From the NCBI RefSeq assembly GCF_003253565.1, contig NZ_QKUF01000004.1, forward strand, positions 186,001-250,000: a stretch of 64,000 nucleotides of DNA, written 5' to 3'. Below are positions 53,866-62,454 of the stretch, one piece after another. The position numbers and the translations under genes were made by a program. Source of the DNA: Thermosporothrix hazakensis (GTDB taxonomy: Bacteria; Chloroflexota; Ktedonobacteria; Ktedonobacterales; Ktedonobacteraceae). Below the pieces are notes generated by a model, which was given only the letters and a program-made list of their open reading frames with translations, had not been told where the DNA came from and did no database searches. Position 1 is the stretch's first letter; every line of letters starts with the position of its first letter.

Positions 53866-55185
53866 TTATGAGGCCGAAGAGAGGGCCGCATTTCCCTTTT
53901 GCTCCATCTGTTGCGCAGCCTGTTCAGGAGAAAGCTTTCCACTCGCCAGATCAGGTAAGATATTCGTGTACTCATCGAGGAGCTTCTGATGAGGAGTCAT
54001 GACGATTGGCTTGAAATATTTCGCGGCCTCCGTCAGCGTGGGAACATACTGCTTCGGTGTCAAGTAGTCGGACATCTGATTGAAGGCGGTGACGTTTGTT
54101 GGCACATCGCTCAATTTGGCGTAGGTCTTGTTCGGCTCTGTCTGCGTCACCCATTTGATGAACTCCCAGGCCTCGTTGACGTGCTGGCTCCCCTGATAGA
54201 TACCGAAGCTATTGGCATTTCCTAATGTCACCTGTTTGCCATTGATCCCAAAGATTGGCGTTGCTCCGATCTTGTCCTGTAGCTTCTGCTGCTCGATCTG
54301 GGCAAAGGTAAAAGCACCGACACGCGCAAAAGCGACCTTTTCCGTCAGCAGGCTATCAATATCACCTGTGCCCCAGGGACCATTCACCTGTTCAGTAAAG
54401 GGGACAGCCAGGTGCTCCGTATAGAGGCTCTGCCAATCTGCCAGGCCCTTTATCCCCTGAGGAGAGTTGAGCAACAGCTTCTTCGGATTCACCGGGTTGT
54501 CATAGACCTGCCCGCCCTCTAATTCGATAAGCATAGTCCAGAGCGGGTCAAGATTGTTGATGTTGATGGCGTATTGCGTATATTTCCCGTTCTCTTGCTT
54601 GACAAGCTTCTTCGCAATCGCTTTAAATTCATCAAAGCTCATCGGTTTCACAGGATCAGGGAAGGGGACACCGGCCTTTTTCAGCAGGTCTTTGTTATAC
54701 CCGAGCAGTGGAACATACATCCCCACAGGCAAGGTGAACTGTTTACCGTTCCAGCTACAAAGACTCATCGCCTCAGGTTTGAGCGCCTTCACCACATCCT
54801 GATAGCCCGGGAGCGTGCTCAGATCATACAGGGCTTCCTGTTCATAGTAGGGAGCTGCCTGGCTGCCTGCCATGCCAATAATATCATAGGCGTTGCCACC
54901 GGCTACCGTGGTCTGAAGTTTGCTCCAATAGTTGCCCCAGGGAAGGATCTCCGCTTTGATCTTGATGTTGGGATGCGTCTTCTCGAACTCCTTGATCCAG
55001 GCAAGCATAGCGTTGTCTTTGACCGGTCCATTACTCCACCAACCATACGTCAAAGTGACCGACTCACCACCAGATGACGAGTCATCCGAGCCACAAGCAG
55101 CAAGCACTGAACCGGCAACGCTCATACTGAGTGCCGCTTTACCACTGTTCATGAGGAAACGTCGTCGTGACATCGAAAATACCAT
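53866..55185 (-). CDS. ABC solute-binding protein, probable Tat-exported lipoprotein
   Basis: A 439-residue CUT1 binding protein, CebE-like by context. The N-terminus has a twin-arginine-type motif (SMSRRRFLMNSG), a hydrophobic core and a lipobox, VLAAC-GSD. This indicates folded export by Tat followed by lipid anchoring. Binding-protein features are VTLTYGWWSNGPVKDNAMLAWIKEFEKTHPNIKIK and EAWEFIKWVTQTEPNK. AAGGAG is ten bases before ATG at 55185. The ligand is probably a cello- or manno-oligosaccharide, from the neighbouring GH48 and GH5 genes; this is inference. Confidence 0.88.
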   Translation of the reverse strand: MVFSMSRRRFLMNSGKAALSMSVAGSVLAACGSDDSSSGGESVTLTYGWWSNGPVKDNAMLAWIKEFEKTHPNIKIKAEILPWGNYWSKLQTTVAGGNAYDIIGMAGSQAAPYYEQEALYDLSTLPGYQDVVKALKPEAMSLCSWNGKQFTLPVGMYVPLLGYNKDLLKKAGVPFPDPVKPMSFDEFKAIAKKLVKQENGKYTQYAININNLDPLWTMLIELEGGQVYDNPVNPKKLLLNSPQGIKGLADWQSLYTEHLAVPFTEQVNGPWGTGDIDSLLTEKVAFARVGAFTFAQIEQQKLQDKIGATPIFGINGKQVTLGNANSFGIYQGSQHVNEAWEFIKWVTQTEPNKTYAKLSDVPTNVTAFNQMSDYLTPKQYVPTLTEAAKYFKPIVMTPHQKLLDEYTNILPDLASGKLSPEQAAQQMEQKGNAALSSAS

Positions 55186-55257
55186 TGCTTGTTCACTCCT
55201 TCGTAGAACATGAGAGCTGTGTTGAAGCGAGAAGACAGGTATCTCGCTTCAGAACAC

Positions 55258-56334
55258 TTATTGCTTACAGGAACGTACAGAGTCACGCTTGACAAGCTTT
55301 ACCGCTACAATGCAGGTAATGGCTGTCATGTTCGGTTCCATACTTCGATCTTGAAGCCGCCTCACAGCAACATTGCCCATCGCCTCCTTATCGATATGGA
55401 CGGTTGTCAGCGCCGGGGTCAGATGCTCCACCATGTCGATATCATCGAACCCAATCAATGAAACATCTTCGGGAACACGCAGCCCGGCCTCGCGCAAGGC
55501 CTTCATTGCCCCGATCGCGACATTGTCATTTGCTCCGAAGAGGGCGGTAAAGTGCACCCCTCGCTCAAGCAAGCGCTTGCAGGCAGCATAGGCGCTATCG
55601 GGGTGAAGCTCGCTCTCCTCAAAAAGCGCATAATCAACAGGAATCCCGGCATCCAGGAGGGCCGCACGATAGCCCGCCGCGCGCCGTTCCAGCGTATAGA
55701 TTCGGTTTCTGGGTCGGGGCCCGGGAAGCACAGGGCCACCAATAAAGGCAATCTCTTTGTGCCCCTCCTCTATCAAATACTCAACAGCAGCCCGAGCTCC
55801 CTCGAAGTTATCGCACAGGACCGAATCAACCGAAATGCCTGTCACATGGTTATCTACCAGGACCAGCGGAATATTCAGGCGCTGGATCTGCTGAACGGTC
55901 TCCGGCTCGGCAGGGCCAACCAGCAGGATTCCACCGAGCTTCATCTTGCTGATCGTCTCAAGTAGCGCGTCGGGATCGGAAGTCAGTTCTCCGATTGCTC
56001 GATAGGTTACTTTCATGTTGAGCTGCCGCGCCGTGTTCTCCACGCCATCGAGAATATGTGACCAGAAGGGATTATTCGTTGCCGCATTGGTATCAAGATA
56101 GGAGCAATACAGAAAGCCGATCTCCTTCAAAGCGCTACTGTCCCCACGGCCTGCGCCCCGCTGACTAACGGCGCGTGTATAGCCGAGTCGTGCCGCTGCA
56201 CGCAAGACGCGCTCGCGAATCTCATCGGTTACATTGCTGTGGTTATTGAACACCCTTGAGACCGTTCCTACCGATACATCAGCCTCACGTGCGATATCTT
56301 TCACTGTCACAGAGCTGCCTGCTTTTTGTTTCAT
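55258..56334 (-). CDS. LacI-family transcriptional regulator
   Basis: A 358-residue repressor. The N-terminal DNA-binding domain is VTVKDIAREADVSVGTVSRVFNNHSNVTDEIRERVLRAAARLGY, with the hinge following. The C-terminal sugar-binding domain has GILLVGPAEPE, ALFGANDNVAIGAMKALREAGLRVPEDVSLIGFDD and TTVHIDKEAMG. It lies between the importer and the GH48 gene, all on the same strand. A pair of TTTCATTGAAA palindromes just upstream of its start, and again in the GH5/GH74 promoter region, are probable binding sites. The inducer is likely an oligosaccharide such as cellobiose, as for CebR/CelR. Confidence 0.92.
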   Translation of the reverse strand: MKQKAGSSVTVKDIAREADVSVGTVSRVFNNHSNVTDEIRERVLRAAARLGYTRAVSQRGAGRGDSSALKEIGFLYCSYLDTNAATNNPFWSHILDGVENTARQLNMKVTYRAIGELTSDPDALLETISKMKLGGILLVGPAEPETVQQIQRLNIPLVLVDNHVTGISVDSVLCDNFEGARAAVEYLIEEGHKEIAFIGGPVLPGPRPRNRIYTLERRAAGYRAALLDAGIPVDYALFEESELHPDSAYAACKRLLERGVHFTALFGANDNVAIGAMKALREAGLRVPEDVSLIGFDDIDMVEHLTPALTTVHIDKEAMGNVAVRRLQDRSMEPNMTAITCIVAVKLVKRDSVRSCKQ

Positions 56335-56357
56335 CCTCGCCTACTCTCACTACGCTC

Positions 56358-56389
56358 TTTCAATGAAATTCATCATTGTTTCATTGAAA
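56358..56389. promoter_or_regulatory. Paired LacI operator candidates before the LacI gene
   Basis: TTTCAATGAAA (56358-56368) and TTTCATTGAAA (56379-56389) have centres 21 bp apart, two helical turns. They lie 24-55 bp upstream of the LacI start. Confidence 0.75.
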
Positions 56390-56665
56390 AAGTAATACCA
56401 TATACTTTCTCTACTGTCAATATCTTCTCGTTGAACCGGCTCCATAGGCCGCAAGTGCCCCGTACATAGAGTCGGTCTATCTGTTCCTTATACGTTTCTA
56501 TTCTCAATCCCTTCACATAAAAAGCAAGAGCGGGGCTGTTTTCGCGGAAAGATGCACGGACACCCTCTTTATCAGAGCGCCTCAGAAGCAGATGAACGTT
56601 CATGAACAAGAGAAAAGGAACCCCCGGAACCAACAGGCCCGGGGTATTCCCATGCATGACGAGCG

Positions 56666-59125
56666 TCATGAAGTGCTACAAGGAGAACCATTCAAAGTGA
56701 ACGAGGTTGGAGGTGTATTCGTGCCGCTCCACGAGCCATTAAAGCCCGGATTCACCGAAGCTCCCGGCGCGATGGAGCCGTTATAGCTTTCATTGGTAAC
56801 GGTCACCTCCTTCCCGCTCTGCGAGAATTTGGCGTTCCACCCCTGCTGCACCTTCTGATCTCCCGGGAAACTGAACTCGAGCGTCCAGCCATTAATAGCC
56901 GTCTTCCCGGTGTTCGTAATGGTGATCGAGGCTGTAAAGCCGCCCGGCCACTGATTCGACACGGAATAGTTCACCTTACAGACAGCGCTCGGTGGCGTTG
57001 TCGGTGTCGGCGTCACGGTCGTGGTTGGCGACGGCGTGACCGTGCTTGTAGGAGTCGTGGTCGGCGTTGTGGTAGGGGTGTTTGTTGGTGTCGGCGTTGT
57101 GTTATCGCCAAAGAGCAGCGCCACATCTGCCATCGCCATCGCGATATCAGCCTGCGCCCAGAAGCGATGATAGGTAAAGGTCGGGGCCGCACCACCATCC
57201 AGATAGGCCTGCACCTTCGGCCAATCGGGATCCTGCTTATAATGCGGGCGCTGCGAGATGAAGGTCAGAGACGAATCCAGCGTCGCCCCCTGAGCGTTCT
57301 TGCCCGTCCAACCGCTCGGGATATACACGGGGTCATCAAAGCGGTTGTAATCGGCGCGCACTTCAGGATTGGAGACACCTTTTGGATCCGCATAGCTGGT
57401 CCACATTCGATCAAGTAACTGCTGTGCGAGCGTGCGCGAGGCGGTATCATTCGCTTTTGCCGCGTAGAAGAGCAGCGTACGAGCAAGCGCAGCCGTCACT
57501 CCAACATCGGACGTCGTATCAACCACCGAGACGTGAAGATTGGCGTTCTGTCCGGGATTCGCAGCATTCCAGGTATCGGGCTGACCGGTCCATTTGAGCG
57601 TTGAGGGGATCGCATAGGAGCCGTCAGCATTGAGCTTTGTCACCGACTTCACCCAGGCAACCCACTTGTCCAGAATCGCCTTTGCCTGCGCGTCACCGGT
57701 CACATAGTAGTATTCTGCCACACGTTCAAGCGACCAGGCCTGGAAACCAAACCAGTTGTTGCTTGGAGGATCATGATAGACAGGCTGCCAGTCATACGCC
57801 ATACCATAGAACGTCGGCGTTCCGGCGGGCGGTGTGGCATAGTGGCCATCCCAGCTATTGCTTGCTCCACCTGCGATCGCGCCTTCGCTGGATTGCAGCC
57901 AGCGATAAAACTCAAGCTGGCGCTTCAGGCTGGTCGACCAGTCGGTAGCAGCGGTGGGTGAAAGCGGCTTCAATGCCTGCACGTTACTCAGCGCCCACGC
58001 GGCAAGCGGGTTCTGGTAGCCCTGATGGGCTGTACTGGATCCAATACGCCACGCCCAGTTTCCGGCAGAAGGCAGCGAGCCACCCCAGGCATAATACCAG
58101 CCAAGCAGGTAGGTAGAGCTATTTTTCCCGCTTCCAGCCGGACAGCTCACGCTCTGACAGCCCAATGTCTTGAAGTATTTGTCGTAGGTCGCATAGCGCA
58201 GGAAATCGCCCATTTTTGCAGCTTTTGCGATTGTAGAAGCAACCGCGCTGCCTTTACCCTGACTGTTTGCCCAGGTGTACGCCCAGTAAGCAGCCTGGAT
58301 AGCACGAGCGTCGGCATCAGGAGCATCGGTATAGCGCCACTGTTGCGCGTAGCTGCCGCCAGAAGCCGGTTTATTGAAGAGGCTCAGGAAACCATGCCCG
58401 TCGTTGCCACCCCAGGTAAAGGTTTCACAGGAAGGGTGCACAACCGTTTCCCAGACAGATTCCGATGCGCCACGCTGATACGAGTTGACATAGGAAGGGG
58501 TCGTCTTGCCATCACCACAGCGCCCATAGCCATACCAGTTATCAACATCAAGCAACCAGGCCATACCATAGACGTCGGCGTTCCCATACGTCTGCTTCAG
58601 TTCATTGCCGATGGGGTCCTGACCGACCGAAACCTGTGAATCCAGTTGTACCGGGTAGTCGCTGATCTCGGGCGACTCCGGCCCATATTGTGCGGGACTG
58701 CTGGCGTTGTAGCCGCCATTGGTTGGCTGATCCTGAGTGGAGGGAATGATATATTTCTCCATTGTCGCCCAGGCGTTGTTAAAGGGCTGCCAGTCACCTG
58801 TGACCCTGCCATAAACCGCCTCAAGCCAGATCCAGAAGCTAAACGCCTCTGAGGTGGTCTCATGCCCGTAGTCAGGGGCCTCGACGATGAGCGTTTCAAC
58901 GGAGTGATAGGGAATACCCTGGGGGCTGAAGTAGCCGTTGGCCGGATCTTTCAACTTCTTGTAGAGCGTCAGAAAGCGCTCGGTATATTGAGAAGTATCA
59001 TCGGCCAGAGGAGCCGCCTGCACCGGTCGAACGTGCCAGTAGGAGATACTGAAGCTGCCGGAAACAAGCAATAGACCGGCTATCACCATCATGGTCACAC
59101 TGTGAATGATCTTTCGCGAGATCAT
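56666..59125 (-). CDS. Secreted GH48 cellulase with CBM2
   Basis: An 819-residue processive cellulase acting from reducing ends. Signal peptide about 1-37 (VQAAP). The GH48 domain covers about 45-680: [28 protein letters not shown] contains the glutamates of the catalytic-acid region, and [29 protein letters not shown] and [17 protein letters not shown] are typical. [17 protein letters not shown] linker leads to a C-terminal CBM2 ([19 protein letters not shown] ... NGSPCSTS). AAGGAGG precedes ATG. GH48 enzymes act with GH6 and GH9 or GH5 partners; a GH6 and two GH5 are in this window. The 302-bp divergent gap to the XRE gene holds no clear TTTCATTGAAA site. Confidence 0.95.
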   Translation of the reverse strand: MISRKIIHSVTMMVIAGLLLVSGSFSISYWHVRPVQAAPLADDTSQYTERFLTLYKKLKDPANGYFSPQGIPYHSVETLIVEAPDYGHETTSEAFSFWIWLEAVYGRVTGDWQPFNNAWATMEKYIIPSTQDQPTNGGYNASSPAQYGPESPEISDYPVQLDSQVSVGQDPIGNELKQTYGNADVYGMAWLLDVDNWYGYGRCGDGKTTPSYVNSYQRGASESVWETVVHPSCETFTWGGNDGHGFLSLFNKPASGGSYAQQWRYTDAPDADARAIQAAYWAYTWANSQGKGSAVASTIAKAAKMGDFLRYATYDKYFKTLGCQSVSCPAGSGKNSSTYLLGWYYAWGGSLPSAGNWAWRIGSSTAHQGYQNPLAAWALSNVQALKPLSPTAATDWSTSLKRQLEFYRWLQSSEGAIAGGASNSWDGHYATPPAGTPTFYGMAYDWQPVYHDPPSNNWFGFQAWSLERVAEYYYVTGDAQAKAILDKWVAWVKSVTKLNADGSYAIPSTLKWTGQPDTWNAANPGQNANLHVSVVDTTSDVGVTAALARTLLFYAAKANDTASRTLAQQLLDRMWTSYADPKGVSNPEVRADYNRFDDPVYIPSGWTGKNAQGATLDSSLTFISQRPHYKQDPDWPKVQAYLDGGAAPTFTYHRFWAQADIAMAMADVALLFGDNTTPTPTNTPTTTPTTTPTSTVTPSPTTTVTPTPTTPPSAVCKVNYSVSNQWPGGFTASITITNTGKTAINGWTLEFSFPGDQKVQQGWNAKFSQSGKEVTVTNESYNGSIAPGASVNPGFNGSWSGTNTPPTSFTLNGSPCSTS

Positions 59126-59427
59126 TCCGAACCTCCTTGTTATGCAACTGTACTGCCAACGAGCGTCCAGTACCCGTCACCTCTGTTCTTGCTGTGCCTG
59201 TGACCATTACAAAATCATCTTCCAGTTACACTTCTTTTTCCCCCACTTTCTTTATGGATAGTGAAATTCGACTCAGGTTATGCTATGATTGGAATACTGC
59301 TGTAAGGACAATTATAGCCATTTCCTTTTTGCAGATGCAACGACACTTTCTCGACAGACATTGAACAGCTAGAGGACAGACAAGGATGTCTGGACAATTC
59401 TTGCCTGATCTCAGGAGGAACGTGCAC

Positions 59428-60405
59428 ATGACGACGCCGAATCACCGCTTGAAGCGAGCGCGTGAACTACGAGGGTGGTCACAGGCAAAGGTTGCTCGGC
59501 TCATCGGTACAGATGCCGCAACGGTCAGCCGTTGGGAACGAGGACTTTTTTCACCAACCCCCTACTTTCGCGAGAAGCTCTGCGAGCTCTTTCAAACCAA
59601 CGCCGATGCTCTTGGCCTGCTCGGCAACTCTCTTGAAGAGCCGCCACCACTGCCAGAACAGCAGGATCTCTTTGCCTCGATGCTCAAACGTGCGGAAAGT
59701 GCACATCATGCCCATGCCCTCTGGCAATACGCCTATGTGCAGGCGCTCCGCGGGCAGCATGAGGACGCGCGAGAACTGGGTGAAATGAGCCTGAATACCT
59801 TTGAGCAGCTTGGCAACACCGAGAACGCGCAAACAGTACGAGCATGGCTACAGACGCTTCCCCCCGCACCGCCATCTCCTCCATCATCTTCAAAAAGGCG
59901 CTCTACAGGCTGGCTCAAAGGTGGCGGTTTGCTGCTGCTCCTGCTCTGTCTCGGAGGAGTGCTGTTGTTCTCTCTCATCGCGAAACAGGGCGATGCTTTC
60001 GGTAAACAAATAGTCTCTACACCTTTAGAAAGCACACCCACAGCAACAATCACAGCCGTCAAAGCACAAGCCAATAACAGTATATCTTCAACGCCTGCGC
60101 TTCCAAAGGCGCTTATCTTACCCCAGACACTTACACCCGGAGCCTGTGAACCTGATTCAATTGGCTATCGCTGCACGCTCAATCTTCAGTGGAACACACC
60201 ATCACCAGTTCAATTCCAGTGGGTGATTGACTCTTGCGATTTCGGTGCCCGCCTGAATCCCACACAAGGCACAGGCACAACCGGCCAGCCAGTTCAGGTC
60301 ATCGTGTATATTCCCTACTCGCAACAGCATGGCTCGATGCATTTCACGTTTACGCAGGGCACCAACAGCACGACAGCAGAAGTTCTCTGGCGGGGAGAGC
60401 AATAA
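59428..60405 (+). CDS. Membrane-anchored XRE-type regulator
   Basis: A 325-residue protein. Residues 4-65 are an XRE helix-turn-helix (NHRLKRARELRGWSQAKVARLIGTDAATVSRWERGLFSP). Residues about 80-145 are helical and resemble one TPR-like pair. After a Pro/Ser linker and KRRS, a single hydrophobic helix (about 165-185, GGGLLLLLLCLGGVLLFSLIA) spans the membrane, followed by about 140 outside residues with two or three cysteines and beta-type sequence (CEPDSIGYRCTLNLQWNTPSPVQFQWVIDSCDFG, in parts). AGGAGG is nine bases before ATG at 59428; the upstream in-frame ATG at 59386 is weaker. It lies divergent from GH48 and convergent with the GH5 mannanase. Confidence 0.8.
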   Translation: MTTPNHRLKRARELRGWSQAKVARLIGTDAATVSRWERGLFSPTPYFREKLCELFQTNADALGLLGNSLEEPPPLPEQQDLFASMLKRAESAHHAHALWQYAYVQALRGQHEDARELGEMSLNTFEQLGNTENAQTVRAWLQTLPPAPPSPPSSSKRRSTGWLKGGGLLLLLLCLGGVLLFSLIAKQGDAFGKQIVSTPLESTPTATITAVKAQANNSISSTPALPKALILPQTLTPGACEPDSIGYRCTLNLQWNTPSPVQFQWVIDSCDFGARLNPTQGTGTTGQPVQVIVYIPYSQQHGSMHFTFTQGTNSTTAEVLWRGEQ

Positions 60406-60458
60406 GCAGGCAGGGAGGCGTGATAGATCCTCCCTGCCGCGAACGTATACCTGATGCT

Positions 60459-62054
60459 TTACTGGCAAACGGTGCCATTCAACGTAAAGGTTGCAGGAAC
60501 AGGGTTACTCCCCTTCCAGGAGCCATTGAAGCCGATTTCAACCGAACCAGAAGGCGCAATCGTCCCGTTCCATGAAGCATTGGTAACGGTGACGTTTGCG
60601 CCACTCTGTGACCAGGTCGCCGACCATCCCTGCTGCACCTTCTGGCCTGCCGCGAAGCTGAAAGCAAGGGTCCATCCATTGATGGTGCTTGAGCCATTGT
60701 TTGTGATCTTGATTTTCCCGGTAAAGCCGTCCGGCCACTGGCTCTCAATCGTATAGCGCACGCTACAGGTTGCGCCAGGAGTCGGCGTGATGGTCGGGGA
60801 AACTGTTGGCGTGATGCCAGGGGTCGGCGTTGCGTTAATGGGCACATTCTTGGCCTGCTGGTTCGCCGAGTGCTGACGGAATACGGCCAGTTCGGGAGCA
60901 CCTTTCGAGACCCCGTAGGTGCTGTCTACATTCGTCGCCTGATACCACCAGAAAGCCGAGCCGGCCACGTCAAGACGCTCCAATTCCCCGTAAATCTCGC
61001 GCCACCACGTCGAGCGATCCACTCCCTTGACGTTGAACTCGCCCATGAAGAAGGGCTTTCCAATCACGTTATGCGAATCATTCACCCAGGCATCGATCAA
61101 CTGTTTGGTCTGATCAAGGCTGAGATGTGCCCATTCCTCGGTAGGATAGGGGTGAGCGGACGTGAAGTCAATAAAGGGCGATTGTTGCAGGTAGACAAAG
61201 GGATTCCCTTCATCCCCGCCGAAGCCATACTTCGCCTGATGCCCTTCAATCCCGGTTCCGACCATATGGTGAGAATCGATGCTCTTGATGTACGACGCCA
61301 TCTCATCTACCCAGGCGCGCAGCGTGGTTCCAGTTGAGTTCTCGTTTGGTGTAGCGTTCTGATAGCGCGGCTCATTCATCAGCTCCCAGGCAAAAATAGT
61401 CGGCTCATCTTTATACGCCACGCCGCTATAGTGATTGACGCGATTCAGCACATAGTGCACGTAGTTCTTATACTGCGTGAAGCAGCCGGGGCATTTGGTC
61501 TTATTGAAGAACATCCAGCGGTTCGCATCGCCCGTGGGTAGCCCCTCCCATTGTAGACGCGTATCAATACCGCCGTAGGCCGTCCAGTAGTTTTCCAGCG
61601 TGGGCAGCAAGCGGATATTATGCGCCTTCGCGGATTGAATGATGTAGTCAAACAGGGCAAACTCGGCCTCGTTATAGACGCCTTTTGACGGCTCGAAACC
61701 ATGCCACGTCTCATGACTGAACATCCAGAGGCGCAACACGGAAACACCGTCACTTTGCAGTGCGGCCATATGGGCGTCTATTTTCGCCTTGTCCATATAC
61801 TTATTCTCGATATCATCAGGTGTTGAAGAGCTGCTTCCATCTCCGTAGGTGAACACGTCGTAGGTGTTGGCGCCCGCAAAGTAGAAGTAGCGATCACCCA
61901 GGCAGAAGTGTGTACCACAGCGGTACACAAAATTTTCCGCTGCGTGAGCTGTTTTCTGTTGCGACGACAAGACGGTCAGGCCAGTCAGGAAGGTCATTCC
62001 TGTAAGCATCACAAAGAGCATGCATCGTGCTACTGGTTTGAAGAATCCTTTCAT
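60459..62054 (-). CDS. Secreted GH5 mannanase-type enzyme with CBM2
   Basis: A 531-residue glycoside hydrolase. Signal peptide about 1-38 (AHAAE). The GH5 domain, about 40-410, resembles the mannanase subfamily (GH5_7): YFAGANTYDVF, SVLRLWMFSHETWHGFEPSKGVYNE, acid/base E228 (FAWELMNEPR) and nucleophile E339 (FFMGEFNV). Several cysteines (C46, C51, C188, C191) may form disulfides. A TPTPGITPTVSPTITPTPG linker precedes a CBM2 (CSVRYTIESQWPDGFTGKI ... NGTVCQ). It would cut beta-mannan or glucomannan. AAAGGATGAG lies upstream of ATG. The promoter region is shared with GH74 and holds the putative LacI sites. Confidence 0.9.
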   Translation of the reverse strand: MKGFFKPVARCMLFVMLTGMTFLTGLTVLSSQQKTAHAAENFVYRCGTHFCLGDRYFYFAGANTYDVFTYGDGSSSSTPDDIENKYMDKAKIDAHMAALQSDGVSVLRLWMFSHETWHGFEPSKGVYNEAEFALFDYIIQSAKAHNIRLLPTLENYWTAYGGIDTRLQWEGLPTGDANRWMFFNKTKCPGCFTQYKNYVHYVLNRVNHYSGVAYKDEPTIFAWELMNEPRYQNATPNENSTGTTLRAWVDEMASYIKSIDSHHMVGTGIEGHQAKYGFGGDEGNPFVYLQQSPFIDFTSAHPYPTEEWAHLSLDQTKQLIDAWVNDSHNVIGKPFFMGEFNVKGVDRSTWWREIYGELERLDVAGSAFWWYQATNVDSTYGVSKGAPELAVFRQHSANQQAKNVPINATPTPGITPTVSPTITPTPGATCSVRYTIESQWPDGFTGKIKITNNGSSTINGWTLAFSFAAGQKVQQGWSATWSQSGANVTVTNASWNGTIAPSGSVEIGFNGSWKGSNPVPATFTLNGTVCQ

Positions 62055-62150
62055 CAGCTCATCCTTTATCTTCGAGTAAAGAACAATCTACACTTCCCTG
62101 ATGTTTCCCTTCGTGAACACTTTTTTTTGCTGGCACTCCCTCCTTTCCTG

Positions 62151-62183
62151 TTTCATTGAATAATTACCTTAATTTCATTGAAA
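62151..62183. promoter_or_regulatory. Paired LacI operator candidates before GH5 mannanase
   Basis: TTTCATTGAAT (62151-62161) and TTTCATTGAAA (62173-62183) with centres 22 bp apart. This matches the arrangement before the LacI gene. They lie about 100 bp upstream of the GH5 start and 270-300 bp from GH74. Confidence 0.75.
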
Positions 62184-62324
62184 CTATACCATCCAGATAC
62201 GAGAGCGTCAACCGACAGATACGCATAAACAATACATAAAGATATACACGATACCATCTCGCACCTGGCTTCTCTACCAAAAACAAACCAGATTCATCAT
62301 CTTTTGCTGAGAAAACATTCACTT

Positions 62325-62352
62325 TTTCATCAGTTTCATCATTTCATTGACG
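62325..62352. promoter_or_regulatory. TTTCAT half-site cluster before GH74
   Basis: TTTCAT occurs at 62325, 62334 and 62342 on the plus strand, the last as TTTCATTGACG, a 9/11 match to the LacI operator candidate. It lies about 105-130 bp before the GH74 start. Confidence 0.5.
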
Positions 62353-62403
62353 TACAGTAAAACCATCATGTACAAAGAAAAGAAGAAAAGAGTCCCGTAT
62401 GCA

Positions 62404-62422
62404 GAGTGACATGATGTCACTC
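62404..62422. promoter_or_regulatory. 19-bp palindrome in the GH74 leader
   Basis: GAGTGACATGATGTCACTC has perfect 9-bp arms around a central G. It ends 32 bp before the GH74 start, so it may be an operator downstream of the promoter or an RNA hairpin. No second copy was seen in the window. Confidence 0.6.
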
Positions 62423-62454
62423 GCTTCATTGCAGGTTGTGAAGGAGTGCGTTCC

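Noticed and set aside
56335-62454. CebR/CelR box TGGGAGCGCTCCCA of actinobacteria
   Set aside because: Not seen by eye in these promoters; TTTCATTGAAA fits better as the LacI site.
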